A DNA stretch of 64,000 nt, from the NCBI GenBank assembly GCA_040220855.1, contig JAVJVZ010000044.1, forward strand, positions 67,833 through 131,832. The letters are read 5' to 3'. Below the pieces are notes generated by a model that was not told where the DNA came from, did not search any database, and was given only the letters and a program-made list of their open reading frames with translations. Positions 43,482 to 52,614 of this stretch are shown here, piece after piece. Position 1 is the stretch's first letter. Each line of letters opens with the position of its first letter. Source of the DNA: JACKNG01 sp040220855. Lineage in GTDB: Bacteria > Pseudomonadota > Gammaproteobacteria > Ga0077536. A program made the translations under genes and the position numbers.

Positions 43482-45715
43482 GCACCGCGCTTGGTCGTCG
43501 CGCCTTTCTGCAGGCATCGCTCGCCGCGGCCGGCTCGCTCGCGTTCGATCTCCGCGTGGTGGCACATGCCGCCGGCGGCGATGCCGCGGTCGATCTCCAT
43601 CACTGGATCGTCGTTCACCCTGACGATCGCGTTACCGTGCGCATCCCGCAGAGCGAAATCGGCCAGGGCGCGACGACCGCGCTGATGCAGGTCATCGCCG
43701 AAGAACTCGAGCTCGATCTCACGCTGACCGACTGGGCTTTCTACGACCCGCAGACCAACGTCAGCCACGGCAACGTCTACGTACACACCTCGACGCTCGC
43801 GAGCTGGGGCGTGAAGATGCTGTTCGAGCCGATGCGGACGGCCGGCGCGCGTATCCGCACACTGCTCGTCGCCTGCGCGGCCGAGGAACTCGGCGTGGCA
43901 ACAGACCAGCTCGCCATCGACCGTCACACGGTACGCCATGCCGCGAGCGGACGTGCACTCGGCTTCGGTGCTCTCGCGGAGGCGGCAGCGGCACACCCGC
44001 TGCCGGATGCGTCGACGATCACGCTCAAGCCCGCGCAGGCGTGGCGGTACATCGGCCAGGCGTGCGACCGCAACGACATCCACGACAAGGTCACCGGCGC
44101 CGCGCAGTACGGTATCGACGTCAGCCTGCCCGGTATGACGTACGCCGCGGTGCGCCAGGCCCCGGTGTTCGGCGGCCGCCTGCGCGGTTTCGATGCGAGC
44201 GCCGTGCAGAACATGCCCGGCGTGCGCGCGGTGGTGCGCATCGACGCAGGCCCGAGCGGCTACACCGTGCCCCCGACCCTGTGGGACGTGATCGACTGGC
44301 AGATGGACGATGCCGTTGCCGTCGTCGCCGACAGCTGGTGGCAGGCCGAGCGTGCGCTCGCCGCGCTGCCGATCGAATGGGACGACGGTCCGCACGCGGA
44401 CGCCGACAGCGCAGGCATCGCGCAGGCGCTCGCCGACGCGCTCGACGCCGAAGGCGAACTCGTGCGCAGCGAGGGTGACGCACGCACAGCGCTCGCTGCG
44501 AGCGCACGGGTGCTCGAGGCCGAGTACCACTACCCGTTCGTCGAACACGCGCCGATGGAGCCGATGAACTGCACCGCGCGCGTCGAAGGCCGCACGGTCG
44601 AAGCCTGGGCGCCCACGCAGTACGGCGACGAGGCGTTGCGCATCGCCGCTTACGCTGCCGGCGTCGCGCTCAAGGATGCGCGCTTCCACCTCACCCTTGC
44701 CGGCGGCGGCTTCGGGCGCCGCCTGCACAACGATTACGTCAGCCAGGCGGTGCAGATCGCGCGCCAGCTGCCGGGCACGCCGGTCAAGCTGATTGTCTCG
44801 CGCGAAGAATCACTGCGGCGCAGTTACTATCCGCCGCCGCTCGCCGCGCGCCTGCGCGCCGGTCTCGATGGCGACGGCCGCCTGGTCGCCTGGTCGAGCC
44901 ACGTCGTGCAGGGCACCGCGGTCGAGCAGCCTTACGGCTTCAGCCGCCTCGCCTACCCGGTGGCCAACGTCGAGATGCGTTACGGCAGCATCGTCACGCC
45001 ACCCGGCTTCGCCTGGATGCGCGGCGTCGGCCACACGCAGATGGCGTGGATGAACCACGGGTTTCTCAGCGAGATTGCCGCGGCCCTCGGCCGTGACACG
45101 CGCGAATTCCTGCTCGCCCTGCTCGATGCCGAGGCCATCGATACGGCGCGGCCCGACCATGCTGACGCAACCGCGCGCGTGCGCCGCTATCACCGCCTGC
45201 TCGAGGCGGTCGCCGCGCAGGCCGGTGCGCGCCCCGACGACACCGGCCGCGGACGCGGCTACGCCGTCTACGACATGAGCTACGTGCCGGGCTACCGCAA
45301 CTCGTGCATCGCCATCGCCTGTGACGTCACGCTCGACGGTCGCGGCGGCCTGCGCGTCGATGACGTCCACGCCGCGGTCGAATGCGGCGTGGTGGTCAAT
45401 CCGCAGATCGTCGAACAACAGATCCAGGGCGGCGTGCTGTTCGGCCTGTCGAACGCGCTGCACGGGAAGATCACGCTGAAACACGGGCGCGTGGAACAAT
45501 CGAACTTCCATGACTACCCGCTGCTCGGCCTGGCCCGCGCGCCCGCCGTACACGTCCACGTGCTGCCCTCCGACGAAGCACCCACGGGCATCGGCGAGGG
45601 CGCGGTACCGGTCGTCATCGGCGCACTCGTCGATGCCATCTGGGCCGCCGGCGGTCCGCGCATCCGCGCGCTGCCGGTGCTCGACCACGACCTGCGCCCA
45701 CGCGGCTCGGCCTGA
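43478..45715 (+). CDS. Molybdopterin-binding large subunit (IorB/xanthine dehydrogenase family)
   Basis: Catalytic subunit of about 745 residues that hydroxylates a carbon next to a ring nitrogen or an aldehyde, using a molybdenum cofactor. The N-terminus is a twin-arginine signal (LGRRAFLQASLAAAG), as in IorB. Molybdopterin-region motifs include SEIGQGATTALMQ, GGGFGRRL, WMRGVGHTQMAW, and GIGEGAVPV near the end, where the base Glu lies. The length fits IorB and not P. putida NicB, which carries extra cytochrome c domains; none are present here, so another electron acceptor is needed. It is the second gene of the four-gene cluster 43017-47760. Confidence 0.92.
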   Translation: MSTALGRRAFLQASLAAAGSLAFDLRVVAHAAGGDAAVDLHHWIVVHPDDRVTVRIPQSEIGQGATTALMQVIAEELELDLTLTDWAFYDPQTNVSHGNVYVHTSTLASWGVKMLFEPMRTAGARIRTLLVACAAEELGVATDQLAIDRHTVRHAASGRALGFGALAEAAAAHPLPDASTITLKPAQAWRYIGQACDRNDIHDKVTGAAQYGIDVSLPGMTYAAVRQAPVFGGRLRGFDASAVQNMPGVRAVVRIDAGPSGYTVPPTLWDVIDWQMDDAVAVVADSWWQAERALAALPIEWDDGPHADADSAGIAQALADALDAEGELVRSEGDARTALAASARVLEAEYHYPFVEHAPMEPMNCTARVEGRTVEAWAPTQYGDEALRIAAYAAGVALKDARFHLTLAGGGFGRRLHNDYVSQAVQIARQLPGTPVKLIVSREESLRRSYYPPPLAARLRAGLDGDGRLVAWSSHVVQGTAVEQPYGFSRLAYPVANVEMRYGSIVTPPGFAWMRGVGHTQMAWMNHGFLSEIAAALGRDTREFLLALLDAEAIDTARPDHADATARVRRYHRLLEAVAAQAGARPDDTGRGRGYAVYDMSYVPGYRNSCIAIACDVTLDGRGGLRVDDVHAAVECGVVVNPQIVEQQIQGGVLFGLSNALHGKITLKHGRVEQSNFHDYPLLGLARAPAVHVHVLPSDEAPTGIGEGAVPVVIGALVDAIWAAGGPRIRALPVLDHDLRPRGSA

Positions 45716-45752
45716 ACCCCGGGCCCGTCCCACGAGAGGAGGAATGCACCCG

Positions 45753-46802
45753 ATGAGCAACGACGTCACCTACGCGGAAATGCAGGCCGCCTTCACGCAG
45801 GTTCTCGATCTCTGCGCGGTGCATCCCGGAGAGAAGGTCGCAGTACTGTGCGAAGGCGAGCTGCTCGCCGATTACGCCGAGGCTTTCCTGCACGCGGCCG
45901 CCGCGCTCGGCGCCGAGACCACGCGGGTGCGAATCGCGCCGGGCAGCAATGCCGGGGCCGCCGCGCGCATCGCCAACCTCGGTGCCTCCGCACTCGGCAA
46001 CGATGCGCAGGCGATGGCGACGCTGAAGGAAGCGGATCTCGTCATCGACCTCATGCTGCTGCTCTTCTCCCGCGAGCAGATAGCCATCCAGCAGGCCGGC
46101 ACGCGCATGCTCATGGTGGTCGAACCGTTCGAAGTATTGCGCCGCATGATGCCGAGCCGCGGCTTGCGCGCGCGCGTCGAGGCCGCCGAGCGCCGTCTCG
46201 CCGCGGCGCGCCGGCTGCGCTTCACGAACGATGCCGGCACCGACGTTACCTACGAACTCGCGCAGCTGAGCGGCCCGCCGCCGGCCTGCATCCTGACCGA
46301 GTACGGCTACACCGACACCCCCGGCCGCTGGGACCACTGGCCGAGCGGCTTCCTCGCCTCCACCGCGACCGCAACCGGCGTCGAGGGGCGCGTGGTGATG
46401 GCGCCGGGCGACATCGTGCTGCCGTGGAAGACCTTCCTCGCCGAACCGGTCACCTTCGACATCCGCGACGGCTACGTCACCGCCATCGATGGCGGCGCGG
46501 ACGCCGCGCGCCTGCGCGACTACATCGAGAGCTTCGACGATGCGCGTGCGTGGGCCGTCTCGCACATCGGCTGGGGCCTGAACCGCGACGCACGCTGGAC
46601 CGTCGACGCTCCCGGCATCGGCATGGACAGCCGCGCTGCCTACGGCAACGTGCTCTTTTCGACCGGCCCCGACACCGAGTTCGGCGGCGACAACGACACC
46701 CCCTGCCACCTCGACCTGCCGATGCGCGACTGCTCGCTATGGCTCGACGACGAACTCATCGTCGCCGGTGGAAAGGTGCTACCAGGGGACATGCGCGCCT
46801 GA
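45753..46802 (+). CDS. NicX-like 2,5-dihydroxypyridine 5,6-dioxygenase / M29-fold metalloenzyme
   Basis: A 349-residue protein of the NicX/M29 aminopeptidase family. NicX (350 residues) opens 2,5-dihydroxypyridine to N-formylmaleamate with Fe(II). The segment FGGDNDTPCHLDLPMRDCS holds HLD at residues 319-321, matching the recalled NicX ligands His318 and Asp320, and a SHIGWGLN histidine (His271) lies where the third is expected. Two in-frame ATGs exist: the AGGAGG at 45737-45742 is 1 base from the ATG at 45744 and 10 from that at 45753, so 45753 is used. An M29 aminopeptidase is the alternative, but the neighbouring hydroxylase and NicD-like hydrolase favour ring cleavage. Confidence 0.8.
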   Translation: MSNDVTYAEMQAAFTQVLDLCAVHPGEKVAVLCEGELLADYAEAFLHAAAALGAETTRVRIAPGSNAGAAARIANLGASALGNDAQAMATLKEADLVIDLMLLLFSREQIAIQQAGTRMLMVVEPFEVLRRMMPSRGLRARVEAAERRLAAARRLRFTNDAGTDVTYELAQLSGPPPACILTEYGYTDTPGRWDHWPSGFLASTATATGVEGRVVMAPGDIVLPWKTFLAEPVTFDIRDGYVTAIDGGADAARLRDYIESFDDARAWAVSHIGWGLNRDARWTVDAPGIGMDSRAAYGNVLFSTGPDTEFGGDNDTPCHLDLPMRDCSLWLDDELIVAGGKVLPGDMRA

Positions 46803-46929
46803 TGCAGACCGCGCGCGCGACGCCCGGCGGCCGTGTCGGCATCAACGCACCGAAGGGCGCCGCACGATCCTGCACAGGTGAGCGGCAGGCCGTGCTGGTG
46901 CGTCATCCCGGTCGAGCCGAGTCGCCGCA

Positions 46930-47760
46930 ATGGACAGCACCATGATCGAACTGCATTACGTCGAACGCGGGCGCGGCCAGGCGCTGGTGCTGATCCCGGG
47001 ATGGGCACAGACGACGCGGTCGTTCGCCGGGCAGCTCGACGGACTTGCTGCGCACTGCCGCGTGATCGCGCTCGATATGCGCGGCCACGGTGAATCGCCG
47101 AAGCCGGCGCACGGCTACCGCGTCGCGCGCCTCGCCGCCGACCTGCAGGATTTCCTCGTCGCACACGATCTCAACGCGGTCACGCTCGCCGGCCACTCGA
47201 TGGGTGCCGCGGTCATCTGGAGCTACCTCGAACAGTTCGGCGCCGCCCGCATCGGCCGCCTCGTCTTCATCGACCAGGCGCCGCTCGTCACCAACGGCTG
47301 CAACCTCGACGGTGCCGCGCTCGCCGAGGCAGGCTGTGCGTTCACGCCGGAGACGCTCTACGCCACGGCACGCGCGCTGATCGAGGATCAACGCGCTACC
47401 CTCGAGAGCCTGCGCCCGGCCTTCTTCACGCCCGCGGTCGGCGCGGCCGACTTCGCACGCGCAGTCGACGAGAGCATGAAACTGCCGGCCGCCTACGGCG
47501 CCCGCCTGCTGGTCGACCATGCCAGCCAGGACTGGCGCGACGTCATCACCCACCTGTTGCCCGCACTCGGCTTACCGACGCTGATCTTCGGCGCCGATCC
47601 CGGCACCCTCTTCCCGGTCCCCGCGGCACGCTGGATCGCGCGACAGATTCCCACCGCGCAGCTCTCGATCTTCCACGCCGATGAAGGCGGCAGTCACTTC
47701 CTGTTCCAGGAGAACCCGGCGCGCTTCAATGCCGAGTTGGTGGATTTCATGGGCGCCTGA
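46930..47760 (+). CDS. Alpha/beta hydrolase (NicD-like)
   Basis: A 276-residue alpha/beta hydrolase. The nucleophile elbow is AGHSMG (Ser90), the oxyanion region is LIPGWAQ, the acid is in FGADPGT and the histidine in GGSHFLF. NicD, which deformylates N-formylmaleamate after NicX, belongs to this family and has a similar length. The gene lies 127 bases after the NicX-like gene on the same strand. The start is ATG at 46930 or 46942, neither with a clear ribosome site. Context suggests the N-formyl-acid hydrolysis step; a general ester hydrolase is the alternative. Confidence 0.82.
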   Translation: MDSTMIELHYVERGRGQALVLIPGWAQTTRSFAGQLDGLAAHCRVIALDMRGHGESPKPAHGYRVARLAADLQDFLVAHDLNAVTLAGHSMGAAVIWSYLEQFGAARIGRLVFIDQAPLVTNGCNLDGAALAEAGCAFTPETLYATARALIEDQRATLESLRPAFFTPAVGAADFARAVDESMKLPAAYGARLLVDHASQDWRDVITHLLPALGLPTLIFGADPGTLFPVPAARWIARQIPTAQLSIFHADEGGSHFLFQENPARFNAELVDFMGA

Positions 47761-47773
47761 CCGCCGGTGCCGC

Positions 47774-48046
47774 TCAGGGTTTGAACAAGGTCCACAAGCC
47801 GATCGCGACGAAGCCCACGCCCGCCACGATCTGCAGGTGCCGCGCACTGACATGCGCGGCGATGAAGCCACCCGCCAGCACGCCGATGGCGGAGGTTGCG
47901 ACCAGCGCGGCCGAAGCGCCGAGGAACACGACCCACCGGCTGACATCGCGATCGGCCGCGAACAGCAGCGTGGCGAGCTGTGTCTTATCGCCGAGTTCGG
48001 CGATGAAGACGGTGGCGAATACGGTCAGCAGAATACGGTAGTCCAC
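47774..48046 (-). CDS. UPF0016 (GDT1/TMEM165) family cation transporter, half-size
   Basis: A 90-residue membrane protein with three helices and the family motif ELGDKTQLATL (ELGDKT at residues 17-22). Most UPF0016 proteins have two such repeats; this one has a single repeat, so it would work as a dimer or with a partner. Homologues move Mn2+ or Ca2+ against H+. The start is GTG at 48046. It is divergent from a Ca2+-type P-ATPase gene across about 180 bases and ends 13 bases from the convergent hydrolase gene. I searched by eye for a manganese (yybP-ykoY) riboswitch upstream and could not see its conserved core. Confidence 0.88.
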   Translation of the reverse strand: MDYRILLTVFATVFIAELGDKTQLATLLFAADRDVSRWVVFLGASAALVATSAIGVLAGGFIAAHVSARHLQIVAGVGFVAIGLWTLFKP

Positions 48047-48227
48047 GCAAACGGCCTCGACGGTGGGTCACGAGGGCGCGAGTGTAAACCCGATTCAGCG
48101 GCCGTTCCCACTTGCCCCCACGTCGAGTCCCCGCTGTTTCGCAGCCCGCCGCAAAGCGTTCGCACGCACAGCGATTTGCCCGGCATACTCGTTCCCGGTT
48201 GACCTCCCGCACAGCGACCGAGACTCG

Positions 48228-50918
48228 ATGAACGACGCCCACCACCAGGACAGCCCCTCTTCAGCAGATCGCCGCTGGCACGCGATGTCCACGGCCGAGG
48301 TATGCGAAGCGCTGGGCGTCGACCCGGCGCAGGGCCTCTACGCCGCGGCGGCGACGGCCCGCTTGCGCGAGTACGGCGCGAACCGCCTGGCCGAACGCCC
48401 ACCACGCCCGGCGTGGCTGAAGTTCCTCGATCAGTTCCGCAGCGTGCTCGTCGTCATCCTGGTCGGCGCGGCGCTGCTCGCCGGCCTCGTCGGCGACCTC
48501 GTCGATGCTGCCGTGATTGCCTGCGTCGTGGTGCTCAACGCAGCGCTCGGCTTCGTGCAGGAGTACCGTGCCGAGCATGCCCTCGCTGCGCTCAGGCACA
48601 TGCTGGCACCGGCAGCGCGCGTGCGCCGTGACGGACACGCCGAGGCGGTGCAGGCAGCCGACCTGGTCCCCGGCGACGTCATCCTGCTCGAGGCCGGCGA
48701 CCGCGTGCCCGCCGACGCACGCGTGCTCGAGAGCCACGGCGCCGAGGTCGCCGAAGCCGCGCTCACCGGAGAATCCCAGCCGGTCGGCAAGCACCCCGCG
48801 CCCGTCGACGTGCACGCCCCGCTCGCAGAGCACACGGACATGATCTACATGAACACCGTCGTCACGCGCGGGCGAATCGAAGCGGTGGTCATCGCCACCG
48901 GCATGCAGACCGAGACCGGCCGGCTGGCCGGCCTGCTGGCGACCACCGCGGCTTCACCGACGCCGCTGCAGGTCCAGCTCGATGCACTCGGCAAGCGCCT
49001 CGCGCTGATCGCGACGCTCGTCGTCGGCCTGATGTTCGCCGCCGGCCTCGCGCGCGGCGACGACCTCGTCACCACCGCCATGACCGCCATCGCCCTCGCG
49101 GTCGCGGCCATCCCCGAGGGCCTGCCCGCGGTGGTGACCGTGACATTGGCGCTCGGCATGCACCGGATGGCGCGACGCCACGTCATCGTCAAGAAGCTGG
49201 CCGCGGTCGAGACGCTCGGCTGCACCACCGTGATCTGCTCGGACAAGACCGGCACGCTCACGCTCAATCGCATGACTGCGCGCGCGCTCTACAGCGGCGG
49301 CCGACGCTTTAGCGTCGAAGGTGAAGGCTATGGCCAGGACGGGCGGGTCGTCGAGGCTGACGGTACGAGCGTCGTGACGCGCCTGCCGGTCCTCCTGCCC
49401 GCCGCGCTGTGTGCCGATGCACGCCTGCACGACGGCGAACTCGTCGGCGACCCCACCGAGGGCGCGCTGCTCGCCCTCGCCGCGCGTGGCGCGGTCGATC
49501 CCGGGCGCGAGGCCCGACGTACCCCGCGCATTGCCGAGATTCCGTTCGATTCGGCGCACAAGTTCATGGCCACCTTCCATCACGACGGCGACAGCGTGCA
49601 GCTGTGGGTCAAGGGCGCCCCCGACGTGCTGCTCGCACACGCGGACCACGTGCTGGGCGCCGACGGCGAACTGCCGCTCGACGCAACCGTCCGCGACACC
49701 CTGCTGGGCGAGAACCGCCATCTCGCCGATCGCGCGATGCGCGTGCTGGCGCTGGCCGGGCGCCGCATCCCGGCACATGCGTTCGATCCCGCCGGCGACC
49801 TCGTCGAGTGGGTCGAGCAGCTCACGCTGTACGGCCTGGTCGGCATCATCGATCCGCCGCGCCCGGAAGCGGCACAAGCGATCGCGCTCTGTCGCGGGGC
49901 CGGGATGGGGGTGAAGATGATAACGGGCGACCATCCGGCGACCGCCGCGGCCATCGCGCGCGAACTCGGCCTCGATGGCGAAGTCCACGAGGGGCGTGAA
50001 CTCGACGGCCTCGACATCGCCGCGACCGCCGAACTCGTCGAACGCAGCGCGGTGCTCGCGCGCGTGGCACCGGCGCACAAGATGCGTATCGTCGAAGCGC
50101 TCAAACGCCATGGCCACGTGGTGGCGATGACCGGTGACGGCGTCAATGACGCCCCTGCACTGAAGAGCGCAGACATCGGCGTCGCGATGGGCATCACGGG
50201 TACGGAAGTCACCCGCGAAGCGGCGACGCTCGTACTTACCGACGACAATTTCGCTTCGATCGTGCACGCGGTCGAAGAAGGGCGCACGATCTACGAGAAC
50301 ATCGTCAAGTTCGTGCGCTTCCAGCTCTCGACCAACATCGGCGCCATCCTCACGGTGCTCGGCGCACCCGTTCTCGGCCTGGCAACGCCATTCACCGCGG
50401 TGCAGATCCTGTGGGTCAACATCATCATGGACGGACCTCCCGCGATGACCCTCGGCGTCGAGCCCGCGCGCCCCGGCATCATGCAGCAGCCACCGCGTGA
50501 CGACGATGCTGCAATCCTGTCGCTGCAACGCCTGTGGCCGATCGCGCTCTACGGGCTCACCATGGCCGTGGGAACACTCGGCGTATACGCCTGGGCGATG
50601 ACGGCGGGCGATGCCGGCCGCGCCGTGACCCTCGCCTTCACCACCTTCGTACTGTTCCAGTTCTTCAATATCTTCAACGCCCGCAACGAGCAGCGCAGCG
50701 CATTCAACCGTCAGCTCTTCAGCAACGGCAAGCTGTGGCTCGCCCTTCTCGCGGTACTCGCGCTGCAGGCAATCGCCGTGCACTGGCAGCCCGCGCAGGC
50801 CGTGTTCGATACCGTCGATCTCGCGCGCGGCGACTGGCTCGTCGCGGCCGCCGTCGCTTCCTCCGTGTTATGGCTGGACGAGATGCGCAAACTGCTGCTG
50901 CCGGTACGTACAGACTGA
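48228..50918 (+). CDS. P2-type cation-transporting ATPase (Ca2+ ATPase-like)
   Basis: An 896-residue P-type ATPase. Phosphorylation site CSDKTGTLT (Asp339), actuator LTGESQP, hinge TGDGVNDAPAL and helix-4 PEGLP (AAIPEGLPAVVTVTLALG) place it in the P2A calcium-pump group, like PacL. In helix 6, VNIIMDG reads Asn731, Met734, Asp735, where SERCA has Asn, Thr, Asp; this resembles the one-site plasma-membrane type. The ATG at 48228 is used; upstream in-frame codons to 48063 lack similarity. It lies opposite UPF0016 and ends 19 bases from a convergent CorC/HlyC gene, forming a divalent-cation neighbourhood. Confidence 0.93.
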   Translation: MNDAHHQDSPSSADRRWHAMSTAEVCEALGVDPAQGLYAAAATARLREYGANRLAERPPRPAWLKFLDQFRSVLVVILVGAALLAGLVGDLVDAAVIACVVVLNAALGFVQEYRAEHALAALRHMLAPAARVRRDGHAEAVQAADLVPGDVILLEAGDRVPADARVLESHGAEVAEAALTGESQPVGKHPAPVDVHAPLAEHTDMIYMNTVVTRGRIEAVVIATGMQTETGRLAGLLATTAASPTPLQVQLDALGKRLALIATLVVGLMFAAGLARGDDLVTTAMTAIALAVAAIPEGLPAVVTVTLALGMHRMARRHVIVKKLAAVETLGCTTVICSDKTGTLTLNRMTARALYSGGRRFSVEGEGYGQDGRVVEADGTSVVTRLPVLLPAALCADARLHDGELVGDPTEGALLALAARGAVDPGREARRTPRIAEIPFDSAHKFMATFHHDGDSVQLWVKGAPDVLLAHADHVLGADGELPLDATVRDTLLGENRHLADRAMRVLALAGRRIPAHAFDPAGDLVEWVEQLTLYGLVGIIDPPRPEAAQAIALCRGAGMGVKMITGDHPATAAAIARELGLDGEVHEGRELDGLDIAATAELVERSAVLARVAPAHKMRIVEALKRHGHVVAMTGDGVNDAPALKSADIGVAMGITGTEVTREAATLVLTDDNFASIVHAVEEGRTIYENIVKFVRFQLSTNIGAILTVLGAPVLGLATPFTAVQILWVNIIMDGPPAMTLGVEPARPGIMQQPPRDDDAAILSLQRLWPIALYGLTMAVGTLGVYAWAMTAGDAGRAVTLAFTTFVLFQFFNIFNARNEQRSAFNRQLFSNGKLWLALLAVLALQAIAVHWQPAQAVFDTVDLARGDWLVAAAVASSVLWLDEMRKLLLPVRTD

Positions 50919-50937
50919 ACCCACGCACCGGGCGTGC

Positions 50938-52266
50938 TCAGCCGCCCGGCCGCTGCGCCGCGTCCGTCTGCGTGTCGCCAGCCGGCGCGACGCGCACGGC
51001 GAGCACCTTGTCGACGCGCTTGCCATCGAGGTCCACGACGTCGAGCCGCCAGCCCCGCCACTCGATGCTCTCGCCCGTGCGCGGCACCTTGCCGAACAGC
51101 CACATCATCATCCCGCTCAGCGTGTGGTAGCGCCCCTTGTCCTCGTCCGCTCGCGTGCTGATGCCGAGGCGTTCCTCGAGCTCGGCGATCGGCATCAGGC
51201 CGTCGAGCAGCCACGAGCCGTCCGCGCGCTGCACTGCCCATGCGTCCTCGGGATCGTGCGGCATGAACTCGCCGGCCAGTGCCTCGAGGATGTCCTGCAG
51301 CGTCACCAGGCCCAGGATCTGGCCGTACTCGTCGACCACGAACACCATGTGGATACTCGACGCGCGAAACTGCTCGAGCACCTGCAGCCCGCTCAGCGAT
51401 TCCGGCACGTAGACCGCCGGCACCATCGCATCATGAATGTCATCCAGGCGCCCGCCGCCCAGCACGTGCCGGAGCAGACGCTTGGCGGTGACCACGCCGG
51501 CGACATCGTCGAGCCCGCCGCGGCAGACAGGAAAGCGCGAGTGCTCCGAAGCGATGATGGTGTCCAGGTTCGCCTGTGCGGGCCGTTCGAGGTCAAAGCA
51601 GACGATCTCGGTGCGCGGCGTCATCAGCGTGGCGATCTGGCGCTCGTCGAGCTGGAAGACATTGCGCACCATGGTGTGCTCGTGTTCTTCGATGACCCCG
51701 GCCTCGGAGCCTTCGACCAGCAACGCATCGATGTCCTCCTCGGTGACCGCGGTTCCACTGGCGCCGTGCCTGCCGAGCAGCCGCAGAATGCCCTCGGTCG
51801 ACGCCGACAGCAGGTACACGAAGGGCCGCGACAGCGTTGCCAGCAGCGCGACCGGTCGCGCCAGCAGGCGCGCCACGCCCTCGGCATTGAGTTGCGCGAG
51901 TCGCTTCGGCACCAGCTCGCCGACAACGATGGTGAGGTAGGTGACGCCGGCCACGACGATGGCAGTGGCGCCAGCCGCGCTCGCGCGCGCGTCCAGTCCG
52001 GCGCCAGCGAGCAAGCCGGCCAGCGGCCCCGCCAGCGCCGCCTCGCCGACGATGCCGTTGAGGATGCCGATGGCGGTGATGCCAATCTGGATGGTGGAGA
52101 GGAAGCGGGTCGGTTCCTCGCCGAGCTGCAACGCCACGATGGCAGCCCGGTCGCCCTCCTCGGCAAGTCGCTGCAGGCGACTCCTGCGCGCGGTGACAAG
52201 GGCGATTTCCGCCATCGCGAGCAGGCCGTTGAACAGGATCAGCGCAAACAGGATGGTGATGTCCAA
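50938..52266 (-). CDS. CorC/HlyC (CNNM-like) transporter-associated membrane protein
   Basis: A 442-residue protein with the standard order: an N-terminal DUF21 membrane domain of about four helices (residues 1-170), two CBS domains (MTPRTEIVCFDL and MVFVVDEYGQILGLVTLQDI blocks), then a C-terminal CorC_HlyC domain (WRLDVVDLDGKRV). These proteins are thought to handle Mg2+, Co2+ or Na+, with CBS domains sensing ATP-Mg. The ATG is at 52266. It converges on the Ca2+-type ATPase gene. The next gene on the same strand, rlmJ, is 348 bases away and unrelated. Confidence 0.92.
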   Translation of the reverse strand: MDITILFALILFNGLLAMAEIALVTARRSRLQRLAEEGDRAAIVALQLGEEPTRFLSTIQIGITAIGILNGIVGEAALAGPLAGLLAGAGLDARASAAGATAIVVAGVTYLTIVVGELVPKRLAQLNAEGVARLLARPVALLATLSRPFVYLLSASTEGILRLLGRHGASGTAVTEEDIDALLVEGSEAGVIEEHEHTMVRNVFQLDERQIATLMTPRTEIVCFDLERPAQANLDTIIASEHSRFPVCRGGLDDVAGVVTAKRLLRHVLGGGRLDDIHDAMVPAVYVPESLSGLQVLEQFRASSIHMVFVVDEYGQILGLVTLQDILEALAGEFMPHDPEDAWAVQRADGSWLLDGLMPIAELEERLGISTRADEDKGRYHTLSGMMMWLFGKVPRTGESIEWRGWRLDVVDLDGKRVDKVLAVRVAPAGDTQTDAAQRPGG

Positions 52267-52614
52267 GCGAACTCTCCTTCGGCGCGCGGCGGGGTGTCGT
52301 GTGCGATCGCGACGCGACCTCGAGCGGTGACGACGGCACGTGGCGGAGGCTGCGGCCGAGCGCCGCCGCAGGTGCGATCAGACCTTACGCGCCGCCCGCT
52401 GCGTCATCTCGTCGAATGGTGACGTTCCCGCATGCGGCACGTGGGTGCAAGGTGCCAAAACCGGCACGGCGAGGCCAGCACAGCGTCTTCGACAACTGAC
52501 TTCGCCCCGGCTGCGCGGGTGCACACGGGTCGCTGGCGGCATGCGATAGCCTGGCGGGGGGCGACACGTCGCACGCGTGGCACCCGGCGGAACCTCGTGC
52601 CGACCGCGTGCGCT
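52267..52614. other. Intergenic region upstream of the CorC gene
   Basis: About 350 bases with no supported gene. Short open frames here have no similarity or ribosome site. One small inverted repeat, GTGCC (52452-52456) with GGCAC (52463-52467), is too short to call. The promoter of the CorC gene must lie here on the - strand, but no clear -10/-35 pair was found. Confidence 0.35.

Noticed and set aside
48047..48227. Possible manganese (yybP-ykoY) riboswitch between UPF0016 and the ATPase gene
   Set aside because: Genes of these families often have one, but I could not find its conserved core on either strand. A covariance-model search would settle it.
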